The notes under the pieces were generated by a model, which saw only the letters and a program-made list of their open reading frames with translations, searched no databases and was not told the DNA's origin. This document shows, one piece after another, positions 1 to 6,371 of a DNA stretch of 6,741 nucleotides. This stretch comes from Pseudomonadota bacterium. GTDB taxonomy: Bacteria > Pseudomonadota > Gammaproteobacteria > Burkholderiales > Burkholderiaceae_B. The stretch spans positions 1 through 6,741 of the forward strand of contig JAEYVD010000604.1 of NCBI GenBank assembly GCA_023432075.1, read 5' to 3'. The first letter of the stretch is position 1. Each line of letters starts with the position of its first letter. Position numbers and translations under genes: made by a program.

Positions 1-95
1 CGATTGCGGGCGACGTGGCGGATCTGGCGCGACGCCAGCCACATGCGCACGGCAATATCGGTCAGCAGGAAGGCAACGAACAGCAGTGTGAACAT
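1..95 (-). CDS. M48 family (Ste24/CAAX-type) metallopeptidase, N-terminal fragment
   Basis: Only the first 31 codons are inside the window; the gene continues past base 1. The minus strand from the ATG at 95-93 reads [20 protein letters not shown], then [11 protein letters not shown]. This is a hydrophobic first membrane segment (about residues 2-14) followed by a basic stretch, as at the start of Ste24-like M48 membrane peptidases that sit beside orn in Bordetella and Achromobacter as I recall them. These integral-membrane zinc proteases carry an HEXXH site, which would lie outside the window, so the catalytic part cannot be checked. The gene is divergent from orn, 61 bp away. No clear Shine-Dalgarno precedes the ATG, and an in-frame TTG two codons upstream is possible. 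The open frame and membrane start are seen; the family is inferred from similarity and context. Confidence 0.7.
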   Translation of the reverse strand, partial: MFTLLFVAFLLTDIAVRMWLASRQIRHVARN

Positions 96-151
96 GGGCA
101 ATGCGTTTTGCTCAAGAAGGGATGTGCGAAAATCGCGTGTTTTAAAGGCAA

Positions 152-157
152 ATTATA
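152..157 (-). promoter_or_regulatory. Possible -10 box for the divergent M48 peptidase gene
   Basis: The minus strand reads a perfect TATAAT here, about 57 bp upstream of the peptidase ATG and touching the first base of the orn start codon. No good -35 hexamer is present 16-18 bp further upstream (CAGGCG-like at 17 bp), and there is no extended TG motif. It is a weak candidate resting on one hexamer. Confidence 0.25.
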
Positions 158-702
158 TGGCTGCGAACGAAAACCGCCTGATCTGGCTCGACATGGAAAT
201 GACGGGGCTGGACCCCGAAAAAGAACGGATTATCGAAGTCGCCGTCGTGGTGACCGAGCCTGACCTGACGGTCGTGGCTGAAGGGCCGGTGATCGTGGTG
301 CATCAATCCGACAGCCTGCTTGATGCCATGGACAACTGGAACAAATCCACCCACGGCAAAAGCGGGCTCATCGACAAGGTCAAGGCCTCCACGGTGTCCG
401 AGGCGCAGGCAGAGGATACGCTGTTGGCGTTCCTTGCGCAGCATGTGCCGGCCGGAAAATCGCCGATGTGCGGCAACACCATCAGCCAGGACCGCCGTTT
501 CATGTTTGCGTACATGCCGCGCCTGGAACAGTTCTTCCATTACCGCAACCTGGACGTCAGCACGCTCAAGGAGCTGGCGCGCCGCTGGGCCCCCGCCGTC
601 TACAAGGGATTCGAGAAAAAAAGCCGCCACGAAGCGCTGGCCGACATCTACGAGTCCATCGACGAACTCAAGTACTACCGCGAGCATTTCCTGAAGGTCT
701 GA
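157..702 (+). CDS. orn: Oligoribonuclease (DEDDh 3'-5' exoribonuclease)
   Basis: Degrades very short RNAs (2-5 nt, chiefly dinucleotides and pGpG from c-di-GMP turnover) to mononucleotides in the cytoplasm; usually essential in proteobacteria. The product is 181 residues, the same length as E. coli Orn. All DEDDh catalytic residues are present: D12 and E14 in [10 protein letters not shown]112 in SQDRRF, and H158 and D163 in RHEALADI. The conserved segments CGNTIS and [12 protein letters not shown] are also there. The frame is open upstream to base 4, but ATG 157 was chosen because it gives the family length, puts the active-site residues at the family positions, and has AAAGG about 8 nt upstream (144-148). 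Starting earlier would overlap the divergent peptidase. nnrE follows 59 bp downstream on the same strand and could be co-transcribed. Confidence 0.97.
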   Translation: MAANENRLIWLDMEMTGLDPEKERIIEVAVVVTEPDLTVVAEGPVIVVHQSDSLLDAMDNWNKSTHGKSGLIDKVKASTVSEAQAEDTLLAFLAQHVPAGKSPMCGNTISQDRRFMFAYMPRLEQFFHYRNLDVSTLKELARRWAPAVYKGFEKKSRHEALADIYESIDELKYYREHFLKV

Positions 703-704
703 GA

Positions 705-722
705 CCGGCGGCGGACCGCCGG
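705..722 (+). other. Perfect 7-bp inverted repeat just after orn
   Basis: CCGGCGG (705-711), loop CGGA, CCGCCGG (716-722), starting two bases after the orn stop codon. No T-run follows (GTTCCAAAC), so it is not a canonical intrinsic terminator. It could attenuate read-through into nnrE or protect the orn 3' end, but inverted repeats of this size are common in high-GC DNA. Confidence 0.3.
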
Positions 723-761
723 GTTCCAAACGACACCCGGCCTTGCCGCCGCGCTTCGCTT

Positions 762-1400
762 ATGCCGTCCTATTCCGTCGCGCAGATCCGTCTTGCAGAG
801 CAGCGTGCCCTGGCGTCCGGGCGCACCCTGATGCCGCTTGCCGGCGCGGCGGCGGCCAACTTCGTTACGGCGCGGGTGCCCGCGAAGGCCTCGGTGCTTG
901 CCCTGGCCGGTCCCGGCAATAACGGCGGGGACGCGTTGGAAGCGGCCACGCTGCTGCTGGCGCGGGGCTTCGATGTTCATGTGGTACTGCCTTCCGGCCC
1001 CGGCAAGCTGCCCGCCGACGCCGCCCGTGCGTGGGCCGGGTGGCTGGCCGCAGGCGGACAAGCGCGCACGCATGATGACCTGCCTGGCGGACCGTCCCCC
1101 GATCTGGTGATAGACGGCCTGTTCGGAATCGGCCTGAACCGTCCCCTGGATCTCCCCTGGCAATCCCTGATCGATGCGGTCAATCCCTTGCAGGTGCCGG
1201 TGCTGGCGCTGGATGTGCCCAGCGGCATCCAGGCCGATAGCGGCGCAGCCTTGGGCCGCCCGATTCAGGCGCGGTGGACGCTATCTTTCATTGCGGTAAG
1301 CCGCGGATTGTCGCTTCCGGGCGCGGGACACGAGGCGGCCGGGGAATGCCACGTCGATACGCTGGGCGTCGATATGCCCGCCGACGGCGCAGACCGCTGA
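762..1400 (+). CDS. nnrE: Stand-alone NAD(P)H-hydrate epimerase (YjeF N-terminal domain)
   Basis: Interconverts the R and S epimers of damaged NADHX/NADPHX so that an ADP- or ATP-dependent dehydratase can repair the S form. The 212-residue product shows YjeF_N family features in order: a helical start with [10 protein letters not shown] (23-32; families usually have LMERAG), the nucleotide-binding GPGNNGGD (50-57), [12 protein letters not shown] (116-127) carrying the conserved aspartate, and the potassium-site loop LDVPSGI (150-156). It then closes with a VDTLGV strand, where two-domain Nnr proteins enter the C-terminal kinase-like dehydratase domain. That second domain is absent: the frame stops at 1400, and the next gene is paaX on the other strand. 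The frame is open upstream into orn, but ATG 762 gives the normal N-terminus; its ribosome site is weak. The last codons (PADGADR) look unstructured. Confidence 0.88.
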   Translation: MPSYSVAQIRLAEQRALASGRTLMPLAGAAAANFVTARVPAKASVLALAGPGNNGGDALEAATLLLARGFDVHVVLPSGPGKLPADAARAWAGWLAAGGQARTHDDLPGGPSPDLVIDGLFGIGLNRPLDLPWQSLIDAVNPLQVPVLALDVPSGIQADSGAALGRPIQARWTLSFIAVSRGLSLPGAGHEAAGECHVDTLGVDMPADGADR

Positions 1401-1419
1401 GCTGACGCACGGGAGGCTG

Positions 1420-2349
1420 TCAGGCCGGCCGCCCGCCAAACCGGGTGTCGACGTCGGGCGACAGCGGGCGATAGCGTTCATTGTCCTGGCCCGCCAAGGC
1501 GTCCAGGTGGATCTCGGACGGATCGAACACCTTCCAGTAGAGCCGGCCGCATAGGTCGCGGGCAGCATGGCCGGGCCAGTTGTCCGGCAGCATGGGAGCG
1601 GGAAGCTGCGGGTCGTGCAAGACGATCCGGCGCCAACTGTGCAGCACCATGACGCGAACCGTGAATGCGTCTGCGGGCGAGGGTGCGTCGTCCAGCAGCT
1701 TTTCCAGCGGGCCGAAGTTGCGTGAGAACTGCCGGTATTGCTCGGCCACGTCGTCCAGGTTCCAGCACTGGGTGGCCAGGCTGGCAATGGGCAGCCCGCC
1801 GGCCCCGGCCAGATCGCGGGCCGACAGCACCAGCGCCCGGTCCGGAATGCCCAGCTTCTCAAGAATCTCGTGCGCGGCGCGCGCCTCGGTGTGCGGGTGT
1901 GCAAACAGCCCCGGCGCGATCATGCCGAAGCCTTCCCAGGTCAATTCGCGGCGCAACTCGCCGCGTTCGGCCAGTCCGTTGCCCGTGCGGGGCAGCGCGA
2001 CCAGCGTCCATTCCCCGTTCCATTCTTTGGCGCCGCCTTCGTAGATGCGTTGCGACGCGTGCGACGTATATCGCGCGCCTTGCTCGGAGATCAGGTACAG
2101 GCTGCGCCGGCCGTGCCGTTCGGACTGCAGCCAGTTCTGCGCCACCAGGCGAAAGACGCTGGTGCGCAGCAGACGTTCATTGATGCCCAGCGGGGCCAGC
2201 AGCTCGATCAGGCTGCCCAGCCAGATGGCGCCGCCGTGAGGTGCGAGCGCATCGCCCAGCACGCTGACGCAAAGCGATTTCGCGCGGGGCGGATCGCTTT
2301 TCAATAAGCGGGACAGGGCGCGTTCCAGGGGCGACTGAGGGTTTGCCAT
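1420..2349 (-). CDS. paaX: PaaX, phenylacetyl-CoA-responsive transcriptional repressor
   Basis: Expected to repress the paa promoter and to leave DNA on binding phenylacetyl-CoA, as shown for E. coli and Pseudomonas PaaX. The 309-residue product is close to E. coli PaaX (316) and collinear with it as I recall that sequence. An N-terminal winged helix (about 22-93) contains GGAIWLGSLIELLAPLGI, LRTSVFRLVAQNWL and HGRRSLYLISEQG. A central domain (about 108-180; EWNGEWTLVALP, LTWEGFG, APGLFAHPH) matches the Cas2-like PaaX middle domain. The C-terminal region (about 195-280) has the signature VLHSWRRIVLHDPQLP and LPDNWPGHAARDLC. It is transcribed divergently from paaA with a 172-bp gap and converges on nnrE with 19 bp between the stops. 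ATG 2349 gives the family length, but the bases before it on this strand are pyrimidine-rich (CCCTCCTT) with no Shine-Dalgarno. I could not define a convincing paaX promoter. Confidence 0.95.
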   Translation of the reverse strand: MANPQSPLERALSRLLKSDPPRAKSLCVSVLGDALAPHGGAIWLGSLIELLAPLGINERLLRTSVFRLVAQNWLQSERHGRRSLYLISEQGARYTSHASQRIYEGGAKEWNGEWTLVALPRTGNGLAERGELRRELTWEGFGMIAPGLFAHPHTEARAAHEILEKLGIPDRALVLSARDLAGAGGLPIASLATQCWNLDDVAEQYRQFSRNFGPLEKLLDDAPSPADAFTVRVMVLHSWRRIVLHDPQLPAPMLPDNWPGHAARDLCGRLYWKVFDPSEIHLDALAGQDNERYRPLSPDVDTRFGGRPA

Positions 2350-2355
2350 AAGGAG

Positions 2356-2377
2356 GGCCGCGGACGGCCGATATCGG
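2356..2377. promoter_or_regulatory. Inverted repeat plus CCGATATCGG palindrome before paaX
   Basis: GGCCG (2356-2360), tetraloop CGGA, CGGCC (2365-2369) can form a 5-bp stem. It overlaps a perfect 10-bp palindrome CCGATATCGG at 2368-2377. On the minus strand both fall in the paaX leader, 7-28 bases before its ATG. They could form an mRNA stem limiting paaX translation or act as a protein-binding site. Only the symmetry is observed; function is inferred. Confidence 0.35.
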
Positions 2378-2385
2378 GATGCTGG

Positions 2386-2418
2386 ATATGATACATAAAT
2401 CCAATGTGATACAGATTT
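2386..2418 (+). promoter_or_regulatory. Candidate PaaX operator: two TGATACA direct repeats
   Basis: ATATGATACATAAAT (2386-2400) and ATGTGATACAGATTT (2404-2418) agree at 11 of 15 positions and are spaced 18 bp start to start, ending 4 bp before the paaA -35 box. The second copy agrees at about 11 of 15 positions with the E. coli PaaX operator consensus as I remember it (WWTRTGATTCGCGWT). With PaaX encoded next door, this is the best operator candidate. Its position upstream of -35, not over the promoter, also allows an activator site; AATGTGA resembles a CRP half-site, but the right half is poor. Confidence 0.45.
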
Positions 2419-2422
2419 GAGT

Positions 2423-2451
2423 TTGACAATGAATTTTTTGTATTAAATAAT
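2423..2451 (+). promoter_or_regulatory. Sigma70 promoter of the paaABCDE(N) operon
   Basis: A perfect -35 box TTGACA (2423-2428), a 17-bp A/T-rich spacer and -10 box AATAAT (2446-2451, five of six consensus bases). Transcription would start near 2458, giving a leader of about 64 nt before the paaA ATG. A/T-rich DNA lies upstream. The box strength fits a promoter controlled mainly by repression. Confidence 0.75.
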
Positions 2452-2480
2452 CGATCCATGACATGACGGCACTGCGCAGC

Positions 2481-2503
2481 GTTTGCTTTGCGTTTTCGCA
2501 AAC
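2481..2503 (+). promoter_or_regulatory. paaA leader stem-loop with two competing pairings
   Basis: TTTGCG (2487-2492), loop TTTT, CGCAAA (2497-2502) is a perfect 6-bp hairpin ending 7 bases before the paaA Shine-Dalgarno. The 3' arm can instead pair as GCAAAC (2498-2503) with GTTTGC (2481-2486), so the two folds exclude each other. No U-run follows, so it is not a terminator. It may stabilise the message 5' end or affect ribosome loading. Confidence 0.4.
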
Positions 2504-2521
2504 CGTCTCAAGGAGACAACT

Positions 2522-3511
2522 ATGTACGCTCAACTCGTCGAAACCGGCGTCAAGCAGGTCAAGACCGCGGACCAGCTTGAAGGCCTGGAACAGACGTTCC
2601 AGCGGCGCATCGACGACGGCGTCCGCATCGAGGCCAAGGACTGGATGCCCGAGGCCTACCGCAAGACCCTGATTCGCCAGATCTCGCAACACGCGCACTC
2701 GGAAATCGTGGGCATGCTGCCCGAAGGCAACTGGATCACCCGCGCGCCGTCCCTCAAGCGCAAGGCCATCCTCCTGGCCAAGGTGCAGGACGAGGCGGGC
2801 CACGGGCTTTACCTGTATAGCGCCGCGGAAACGTTGGGCGTGTCGCGTGATGACCTGATCGACGACCTGCATGCCGGGCGCGCCAAGTACTCCAGCATCT
2901 TCAATTACCCCACGCTCAGCTGGGCCGATATCGGCATGATCGGCTGGCTGGTCGACGGCTCGGCGATCATCAACCAGATCCCCCTTTGCCGCTGTTCGTA
3001 CGGCCCCTACGCGCGGGCCATGGTGCGTGTCTGTAAGGAAGAGTCCTTCCACCAGCGTCAGGGCTATGACTTGCTCATGCAGATGTGCCTGCACGGCACG
3101 CCCGAACAGAAGGCGATGGTGCAGGACTCGCTGAACCGCTGGTGGTGGCCGGCCCTGATGATGTTCGGCCCGTCGGATGCGGATTCGCCCAACAGCGCCC
3201 AATCGATGGCCTGGAAGATCAAGCTTTTCTCGAACGACGAGCTGCGCCAGAAGATGGTGGACCAGACCGTGCCCCAGGCCGAGTACCTGGGCCTGACCGT
3301 CCCGGACCCCGATCTGAAGTGGAACGCCGAGCGCGGCCACTACGACTTCGGCGAAATCGACTGGACCGAGTTCTACGCCGTGCTCAAGGGCAACGGCCCC
3401 TGCAACCGAGAACGGCTCGCCGCGCGCGTCAAGGCGCACGAGGATGGCGCCTGGGTGCGTGACGCGCTGGTCGCCCACGCCGAAAAGCAGTCTGCCCGTA
3501 AAGCCGCTTGA
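2522..3511 (+). CDS. paaA: PaaA, catalytic diiron subunit of phenylacetyl-CoA 1,2-epoxidase
   Basis: Catalytic subunit of the PaaABCE monooxygenase, which uses O2 and reducing power from NADPH via PaaE to convert phenylacetyl-CoA to the ring-1,2-epoxide in the cytoplasm. The 329-residue product is a ferritin-like helical protein with both carboxylate-histidine motifs: E91 and H94 in [10 protein letters not shown], and E174 and H177 in [11 protein letters not shown]61 ([15 protein letters not shown]) is a probable further ligand. Family blocks [22 protein letters not shown] (128-149), [14 protein letters not shown] (206-219) and the tail [20 protein letters not shown] (262-281) are intact. ATG 2522 was chosen over a TTG 13 codons upstream because AAGGAGA (2510-2516) sits at proper spacing. 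It is the first operon gene behind the promoter at 2423-2451. A repeat-containing gap of 188 bp separates it from paaB. Confidence 0.97.
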   Translation: MYAQLVETGVKQVKTADQLEGLEQTFQRRIDDGVRIEAKDWMPEAYRKTLIRQISQHAHSEIVGMLPEGNWITRAPSLKRKAILLAKVQDEAGHGLYLYSAAETLGVSRDDLIDDLHAGRAKYSSIFNYPTLSWADIGMIGWLVDGSAIINQIPLCRCSYGPYARAMVRVCKEESFHQRQGYDLLMQMCLHGTPEQKAMVQDSLNRWWWPALMMFGPSDADSPNSAQSMAWKIKLFSNDELRQKMVDQTVPQAEYLGLTVPDPDLKWNAERGHYDFGEIDWTEFYAVLKGNGPCNRERLAARVKAHEDGAWVRDALVAHAEKQSARKAA

Positions 3512-3610
3512 GGTTCCCCCCCCGGAGCGCTGCGCGCTTCCCCCCCAGGGGGGCGCCGCAGCGGACCGGCGGAGCCCGGATCCGCGCGGCCCCGCTGGCC
3601 CTTGCTGGCG
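3512..3610. repeat. GC-rich intergenic hairpin repeat inside the paa operon
   Basis: Begins directly after the paaA stop. It has a C-run (3515-3523), then an outer stem CGCTGCG (3528-3534) pairing with CGCAGCG (3557-3563), enclosing an inner stem of C6 (3541-3546) and G6 (3548-3553) around one A. A second set follows: GCGGA (3569-3573) with TCCGC (3581-3585), and CAGCGG (3559-3564) with CCGCTG (3592-3597), the latter competing with the outer stem. From memory, intergenic elements of this form (C-run, GCGCTGCGCGC, C-run/G-run, GGACCGGCGGAGC) are dispersed in many copies in Alcaligenaceae and related Burkholderiales genomes. The structure is seen; dispersal is recollection and cannot be tested in one window. 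No T-run follows directly. The boundaries are approximate. Confidence 0.65.
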
Positions 3611-3699
3611 CTTCGGGATGCCTGACTTTCTGGACACCTTCTTTTTATTTATTGCAGACCGGCCGTGCGATGCGCACCCGGCATTAAAGGAAATCCATC

Positions 3700-3984
3700 A
3701 TGAGCAAAGACTGGCCTCTGTGGGAAGTCTTCATCCGCAGCCAGCACGGCCTGGCGCACAAGCACGTGGGCAGCCTGCACGCCCCGGATGCGGAAATGGC
3801 GATCAATCATGCCCGCGACGTGTATACGCGCCGCAACGAGGGCCTGAGCATCTGGGTGGTGCGCGCCTCCGATATTTCCGCCAGCAGCCCGGGCGACAAG
3901 GATCCGCTGTTCGAGCCGGCCAACAGCAAGGTCTACCGGCATCCGACCTTCTTCCCGATGCCTGAAGAAATCAAGCACATGTAA
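3700..3984 (+). CDS. paaB: PaaB, small subunit of phenylacetyl-CoA epoxidase
   Basis: A 94-residue subunit (E. coli PaaB is about 95) that bridges PaaAC heterodimers in the epoxidase complex and has no cofactor of its own. Recognised from WPLWEVFIRSQHGLAHKHVGSLHA (5-28), the alternating DAEMAINHARDVYTRRNEG (30-48), the strand SIWVVRASDI (50-59), and the closing block PANSKVYRHPTFFPMPEEIKHM. The start at ATG 3700 is supported by AAAGGA (3686-3691) 8 nt upstream and by the family N-terminus MSKDWPLWEVF. It follows the intergenic repeat after paaA; the 89 bases before its start hold a T-rich tract (3641-3654) but no promoter I can defend. paaC begins 16 bp downstream. Confidence 0.95.
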   Translation: MSKDWPLWEVFIRSQHGLAHKHVGSLHAPDAEMAINHARDVYTRRNEGLSIWVVRASDISASSPGDKDPLFEPANSKVYRHPTFFPMPEEIKHM

Positions 3985-4000
3985 GGCGGGTGGGGGAGAC

Positions 4001-4765
4001 ATGGATAAAGCACTCTTTGAATACCTGCTGCGTCTGGGCGACACGTCGCTCATCCTGTCGCAGCGGCTGGGCGCCTGGACGGGCCACGGTCCGATTCTGG
4101 AAGAAGACCTGGCGCTGACCAACACGGCGCTGGACCTGCTGGGCCAGGCCCGGATGTGGCTGACGCTGGCCGGCGAGGTCGAGGGCGCGGGCCGCGACGA
4201 GGACGCGCTGGCCTATCTGCGCGACGCGCACGAATTCCGCAACGCGCTGCTGGTCGAGCGCGACAACGGCAACTACGCCGACACCATGGCGCGGCAATTC
4301 CTGTTCGACGTATGGCATTACTTCCTGCTGCAGCGCCTGGAGACGTCCGCCGACGAGCGCGTTGCGGCCATCGCGGCCAAGGCGCTCAAGGAAGTCACCT
4401 ATCACGTGCGGCGTTCCTCCGACATGGTGGTGCGTCTGGGTGATGGCACGGCCGAAAGCCACGCCAAGATGCAGGCCGCCATCGACGACGCGTGGCGTTT
4501 CACCGGCGAGCTTTTCGCCGACGACGCCATCGACCAGGACCTCGCGGCGCGGGGCATCGGTTGTGAGCTGGCCGCGCTGCGCCAGCCCTGGCTGGCGCAT
4601 GTGTGCGAGGTGCTGGAAGAAGCCACCTTGACGGTGCCCGACGAGGCGGCCGCAAATCACGCGGCGCATCGCGGCGGCCGCCAGGGCAAGCACACCGAGG
4701 CGCTCGGCTACGTGCTGGCCGAAATGCAATACCTGCCCCGCGCGTACCCGGGAGCCACATGGTGA
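4001..4765 (+). CDS. paaC: PaaC, structural subunit of phenylacetyl-CoA epoxidase
   Basis: Non-catalytic ferritin-like paralogue of PaaA that forms the PaaAC heterodimer. The product is 254 residues (E. coli PaaC about 248). Family blocks in order: LRLGDTSLILSQRL and WTGHGPILEEDLAL (10-39), ALDLLGQARMWL (43-54), NGNYADTMARQFLFDVWHY (89-107), KALKEVTYHVRRSSDMVVRLGDGT (127-150), AWRFTGELF (164-172), and the C-terminal GRQGKHTEALGYVLAEMQYL (226-245). I find no ExxH motif anywhere in the protein, in contrast with the two in PaaA, which agrees with a structural role. ATG 4001 has a GGGGGAG run (3992-3998) unusually close (2 nt gap), with an additional AAGG at the paaB stop. Its last 7 bases overlap paaD, implying translational coupling. 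Confidence 0.96.
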   Translation: MDKALFEYLLRLGDTSLILSQRLGAWTGHGPILEEDLALTNTALDLLGQARMWLTLAGEVEGAGRDEDALAYLRDAHEFRNALLVERDNGNYADTMARQFLFDVWHYFLLQRLETSADERVAAIAAKALKEVTYHVRRSSDMVVRLGDGTAESHAKMQAAIDDAWRFTGELFADDAIDQDLAARGIGCELAALRQPWLAHVCEVLEEATLTVPDEAAANHAAHRGGRQGKHTEALGYVLAEMQYLPRAYPGATW

Positions 4766-5268
4766 ACGCGCTCGCGCCCATTTCCGCCGACCAGGTCTAC
4801 GCCTGGCTGCAGGAGGTTCCCGATCCGGAGATCCCCGTGCTGTCCGTGGTGGATCTGGGCGTGGTGCGCGACGTGTCGTGGGACGGCGACGCTTGTGTCG
4901 TCGTCATCACGCCGACCTATTCGGGCTGCCCGGCCATGCGCGAAATCACGCAGGACATCCGCCAGACGCTCGAGCGCCACGGCGTGCCCGAGGTCCGGGT
5001 GGAAACGCGTCTCGCGCCTGCCTGGACGACCGACTGGATGACCGAAAAAGGCCGCGAGGCCCTCAAGGGTTACGGCATCGCGGCCCCCGCCGAACGCGCC
5101 ATCGACATCTCGGGCATCAGCCGCCGCGCGGCCGCGCCGGCCATCGCCTGCCCTCGCTGCGGGTCGCGCGACACGCGCCTGGTCAGCAATTTCGGGTCCA
5201 CGTCGTGCAAGGCGCTGTATCGCTGCGTCTCGTGCCGCGAGCCCTTCGATTATTTCAAGACTCACTAA
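4759..5268 (+). CDS. paaD: PaaD, MIP18-like maturation factor with C-terminal zinc ribbon
   Basis: PaaD is required for phenylacetate growth but is not part of the purified epoxidase core; its MIP18/DUF59-type domain suggests a role in assembling Fe-S or diiron centres of the PaaABCE system. The 169-residue product has the MIP18 domain at about residues 10-85, with VPDPEIPVLSVVDLGVV (20-36) and TPTYSGCP (51-58, conserved C57), then the PaaD-specific LAPAWTTDWMTEKGREAL (85-102). The C-terminal Cys-rich module has C131 and C134 (CPRC), C150, C156 and C159 (CVSC), ending EPFDYFK, very like E. coli PaaD. The start is ATG 4759 or the adjacent GTG 4762: GGGAG at 4750-4754 is only 4 nt from the ATG and 7 from the GTG, so one residue is uncertain. 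It overlaps the paaC end by 7 bp. Confidence 0.95.
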   Translation: MVNALAPISADQVYAWLQEVPDPEIPVLSVVDLGVVRDVSWDGDACVVVITPTYSGCPAMREITQDIRQTLERHGVPEVRVETRLAPAWTTDWMTEKGREALKGYGIAAPAERAIDISGISRRAAAPAIACPRCGSRDTRLVSNFGSTSCKALYRCVSCREPFDYFKTH

Positions 5269-5282
5269 AGAGTGGTTTCGAG

Positions 5283-6371
5283 ATGAGCCAGAACCAATTC
5301 CATGCTTTGAAGGTGGCGTCCGTCGCGCGCAACACGCGCGACGCCGTGGTCGTGACCTTCGACCTGCCCGAGGCGCTGACGGAAGAATTTGCCTTCCAGC
5401 CCGGCCAGTACCTGACGCTGCGCACGCAGCTCAACGGCGAAGAGCTGCGCCGTTCGTATTCGATCTGTTCGGCGCCGCGCGACAAGCTCCTGCGCGTGGC
5501 GATCAAGAAAGTCGACGAGGGCGTGTTCTCCAGCTGGGCCAATCACGAATTGCAGCCTGGCCAGACGCTCGAAGTCATGGCGCCGGCCGGCAACTTCACG
5601 GTGGATTTCTCTCCCGTGAACCAGCGCCACTATGTGGCCTTCGCGGTGGGCAGCGGCATCACGCCTGTCTTTTCGCTGGTCAAGACGGCGCTGTCGACCG
5701 AACCCAAGAGCAAGTTCACCCTGTTCTTTGGCAACCGCGCGTCGTCCGCGGTGCTGTTCCGTGAGGAAATCGAAGACCTGAAGAACCAGTACATGGACCG
5801 CTTTTCGCTGGTCTACGTCATGAGCCGCGAGACGCAGGACATCGAGCTCTTCAACGGGCGCCTGGACGGGGACAAGGTCGACCAGCTCATGTCGGCCTGG
5901 ATGAGCCCGGAAGATATCGATTACGCTTTTGTGTGCGGTCCCCAGACCATGACGGAGAGCGTGGTCGAACGGTTGCAGGCGCGCGGCATCCCGAAGGCGA
6001 ACATCAAGTTCGAACTCTTCGGCGCGCCGAAGGGCCCGCGCGCGCTGCGCACCGGCCAGGACGCCCGCCAGGCGCCCGGCAAGGGACAGTGCGAGGTCAC
6101 CGTGGTGCAGGACGGGCATAGCCGCATGTTCGTCATCGACAAGAACAAGGACAGCGTGCTGGATTCGGCGCTGGCGCAGGGCATCGAACTGCCGTATTCG
6201 TGCAAGGGCGGGGTGTGTTCCACCTGCCGCTGCAAGGTGATTGAAGGCGAGGTGGACATGGACGCCAACTTCGCTCTTGAGGACTATGAGGTCGCGCGCG
6301 GGTTCATCCTGAGCTGCCAGAGCTTCCCGGTCAGCGACCGGCTGGTCATCGACTTCGACCAGGAAACCTGA
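5283..6371 (+). CDS. paaE: PaaE, FAD/2Fe-2S reductase of phenylacetyl-CoA epoxidase
   Basis: Transfers electrons from NADPH through FAD and a plant-type [2Fe-2S] cluster to the PaaA diiron centre. The 362-residue product has three modules. The FAD-binding barrel (about 5-105) carries the flavin motif RRSYS (56-60) after FQPGQYLTLR. The nucleotide-binding domain (about 115-245) has VGSGITP (122-128) and CGPQTM (218-223). The C-terminal ferredoxin domain (about 270-360) has cluster cysteines C307, C312, C315 and C345, with CX4CX2CX29C spacing. The linker GPRALRTGQDARQAPGKGQ (251-269) is probably flexible. The frame is open far upstream in paaD, but ATG 5283 gives the family N-terminus (MSQNQFHALKVASV); its ribosome site (AAAGAG, 5267-5272) is weak and lies across the paaD stop, 14 bp from the start, so coupling to paaD is likely. 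Confidence 0.96.
   Translation: MSQNQFHALKVASVARNTRDAVVVTFDLPEALTEEFAFQPGQYLTLRTQLNGEELRRSYSICSAPRDKLLRVAIKKVDEGVFSSWANHELQPGQTLEVMAPAGNFTVDFSPVNQRHYVAFAVGSGITPVFSLVKTALSTEPKSKFTLFFGNRASSAVLFREEIEDLKNQYMDRFSLVYVMSRETQDIELFNGRLDGDKVDQLMSAWMSPEDIDYAFVCGPQTMTESVVERLQARGIPKANIKFELFGAPKGPRALRTGQDARQAPGKGQCEVTVVQDGHSRMFVIDKNKDSVLDSALAQGIELPYSCKGGVCSTCRCKVIEGEVDMDANFALEDYEVARGFILSCQSFPVSDRLVIDFDQET

Noticed and set aside
4..156. 51-codon N-terminal extension of the orn frame
   Set aside because: It would overlap the divergent peptidase start, has no ribosome site, and the resulting protein would be far longer than Orn; ATG 157 gives exactly 181 residues with catalytic residues at family positions.
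705..722. Rho-independent terminator after orn
   Set aside because: The 7-bp stem is perfect, but no T-run follows.
2379..2420. Possible 13-residue leader peptide (ATG at 2379) on the plus strand
   Set aside because: It lies upstream of the predicted transcription start, and the AGGAGG at 2351-2356 is about 22 nt away, too far for initiation.
2404..2420. CRP-type site AATGTGA with right half TTTGA
   Set aside because: Only the left half matches; the right half agrees poorly with TCACA, so the PaaX direct-repeat reading was preferred.
2177..3637. Long minus-strand open frame (486 codons) across paaX and paaA
   Set aside because: It is antisense to the complete paaA and overlaps paaX in another frame; composition is typical of a shadow frame in high-GC DNA and no domain is recognisable.
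3528..3654. Intrinsic terminator after paaA formed by the GC-rich hairpin and the T-rich tract
   Set aside because: The T-rich tract (3641-3654) is more than 40 bases past the last stem; the geometry of a Rho-independent terminator is not met.
3971..4729. Minus-strand open frame (252 codons) opposite paaC
   Set aside because: Shadow of paaC; codon-position GC bias is explained by the plus-strand gene.
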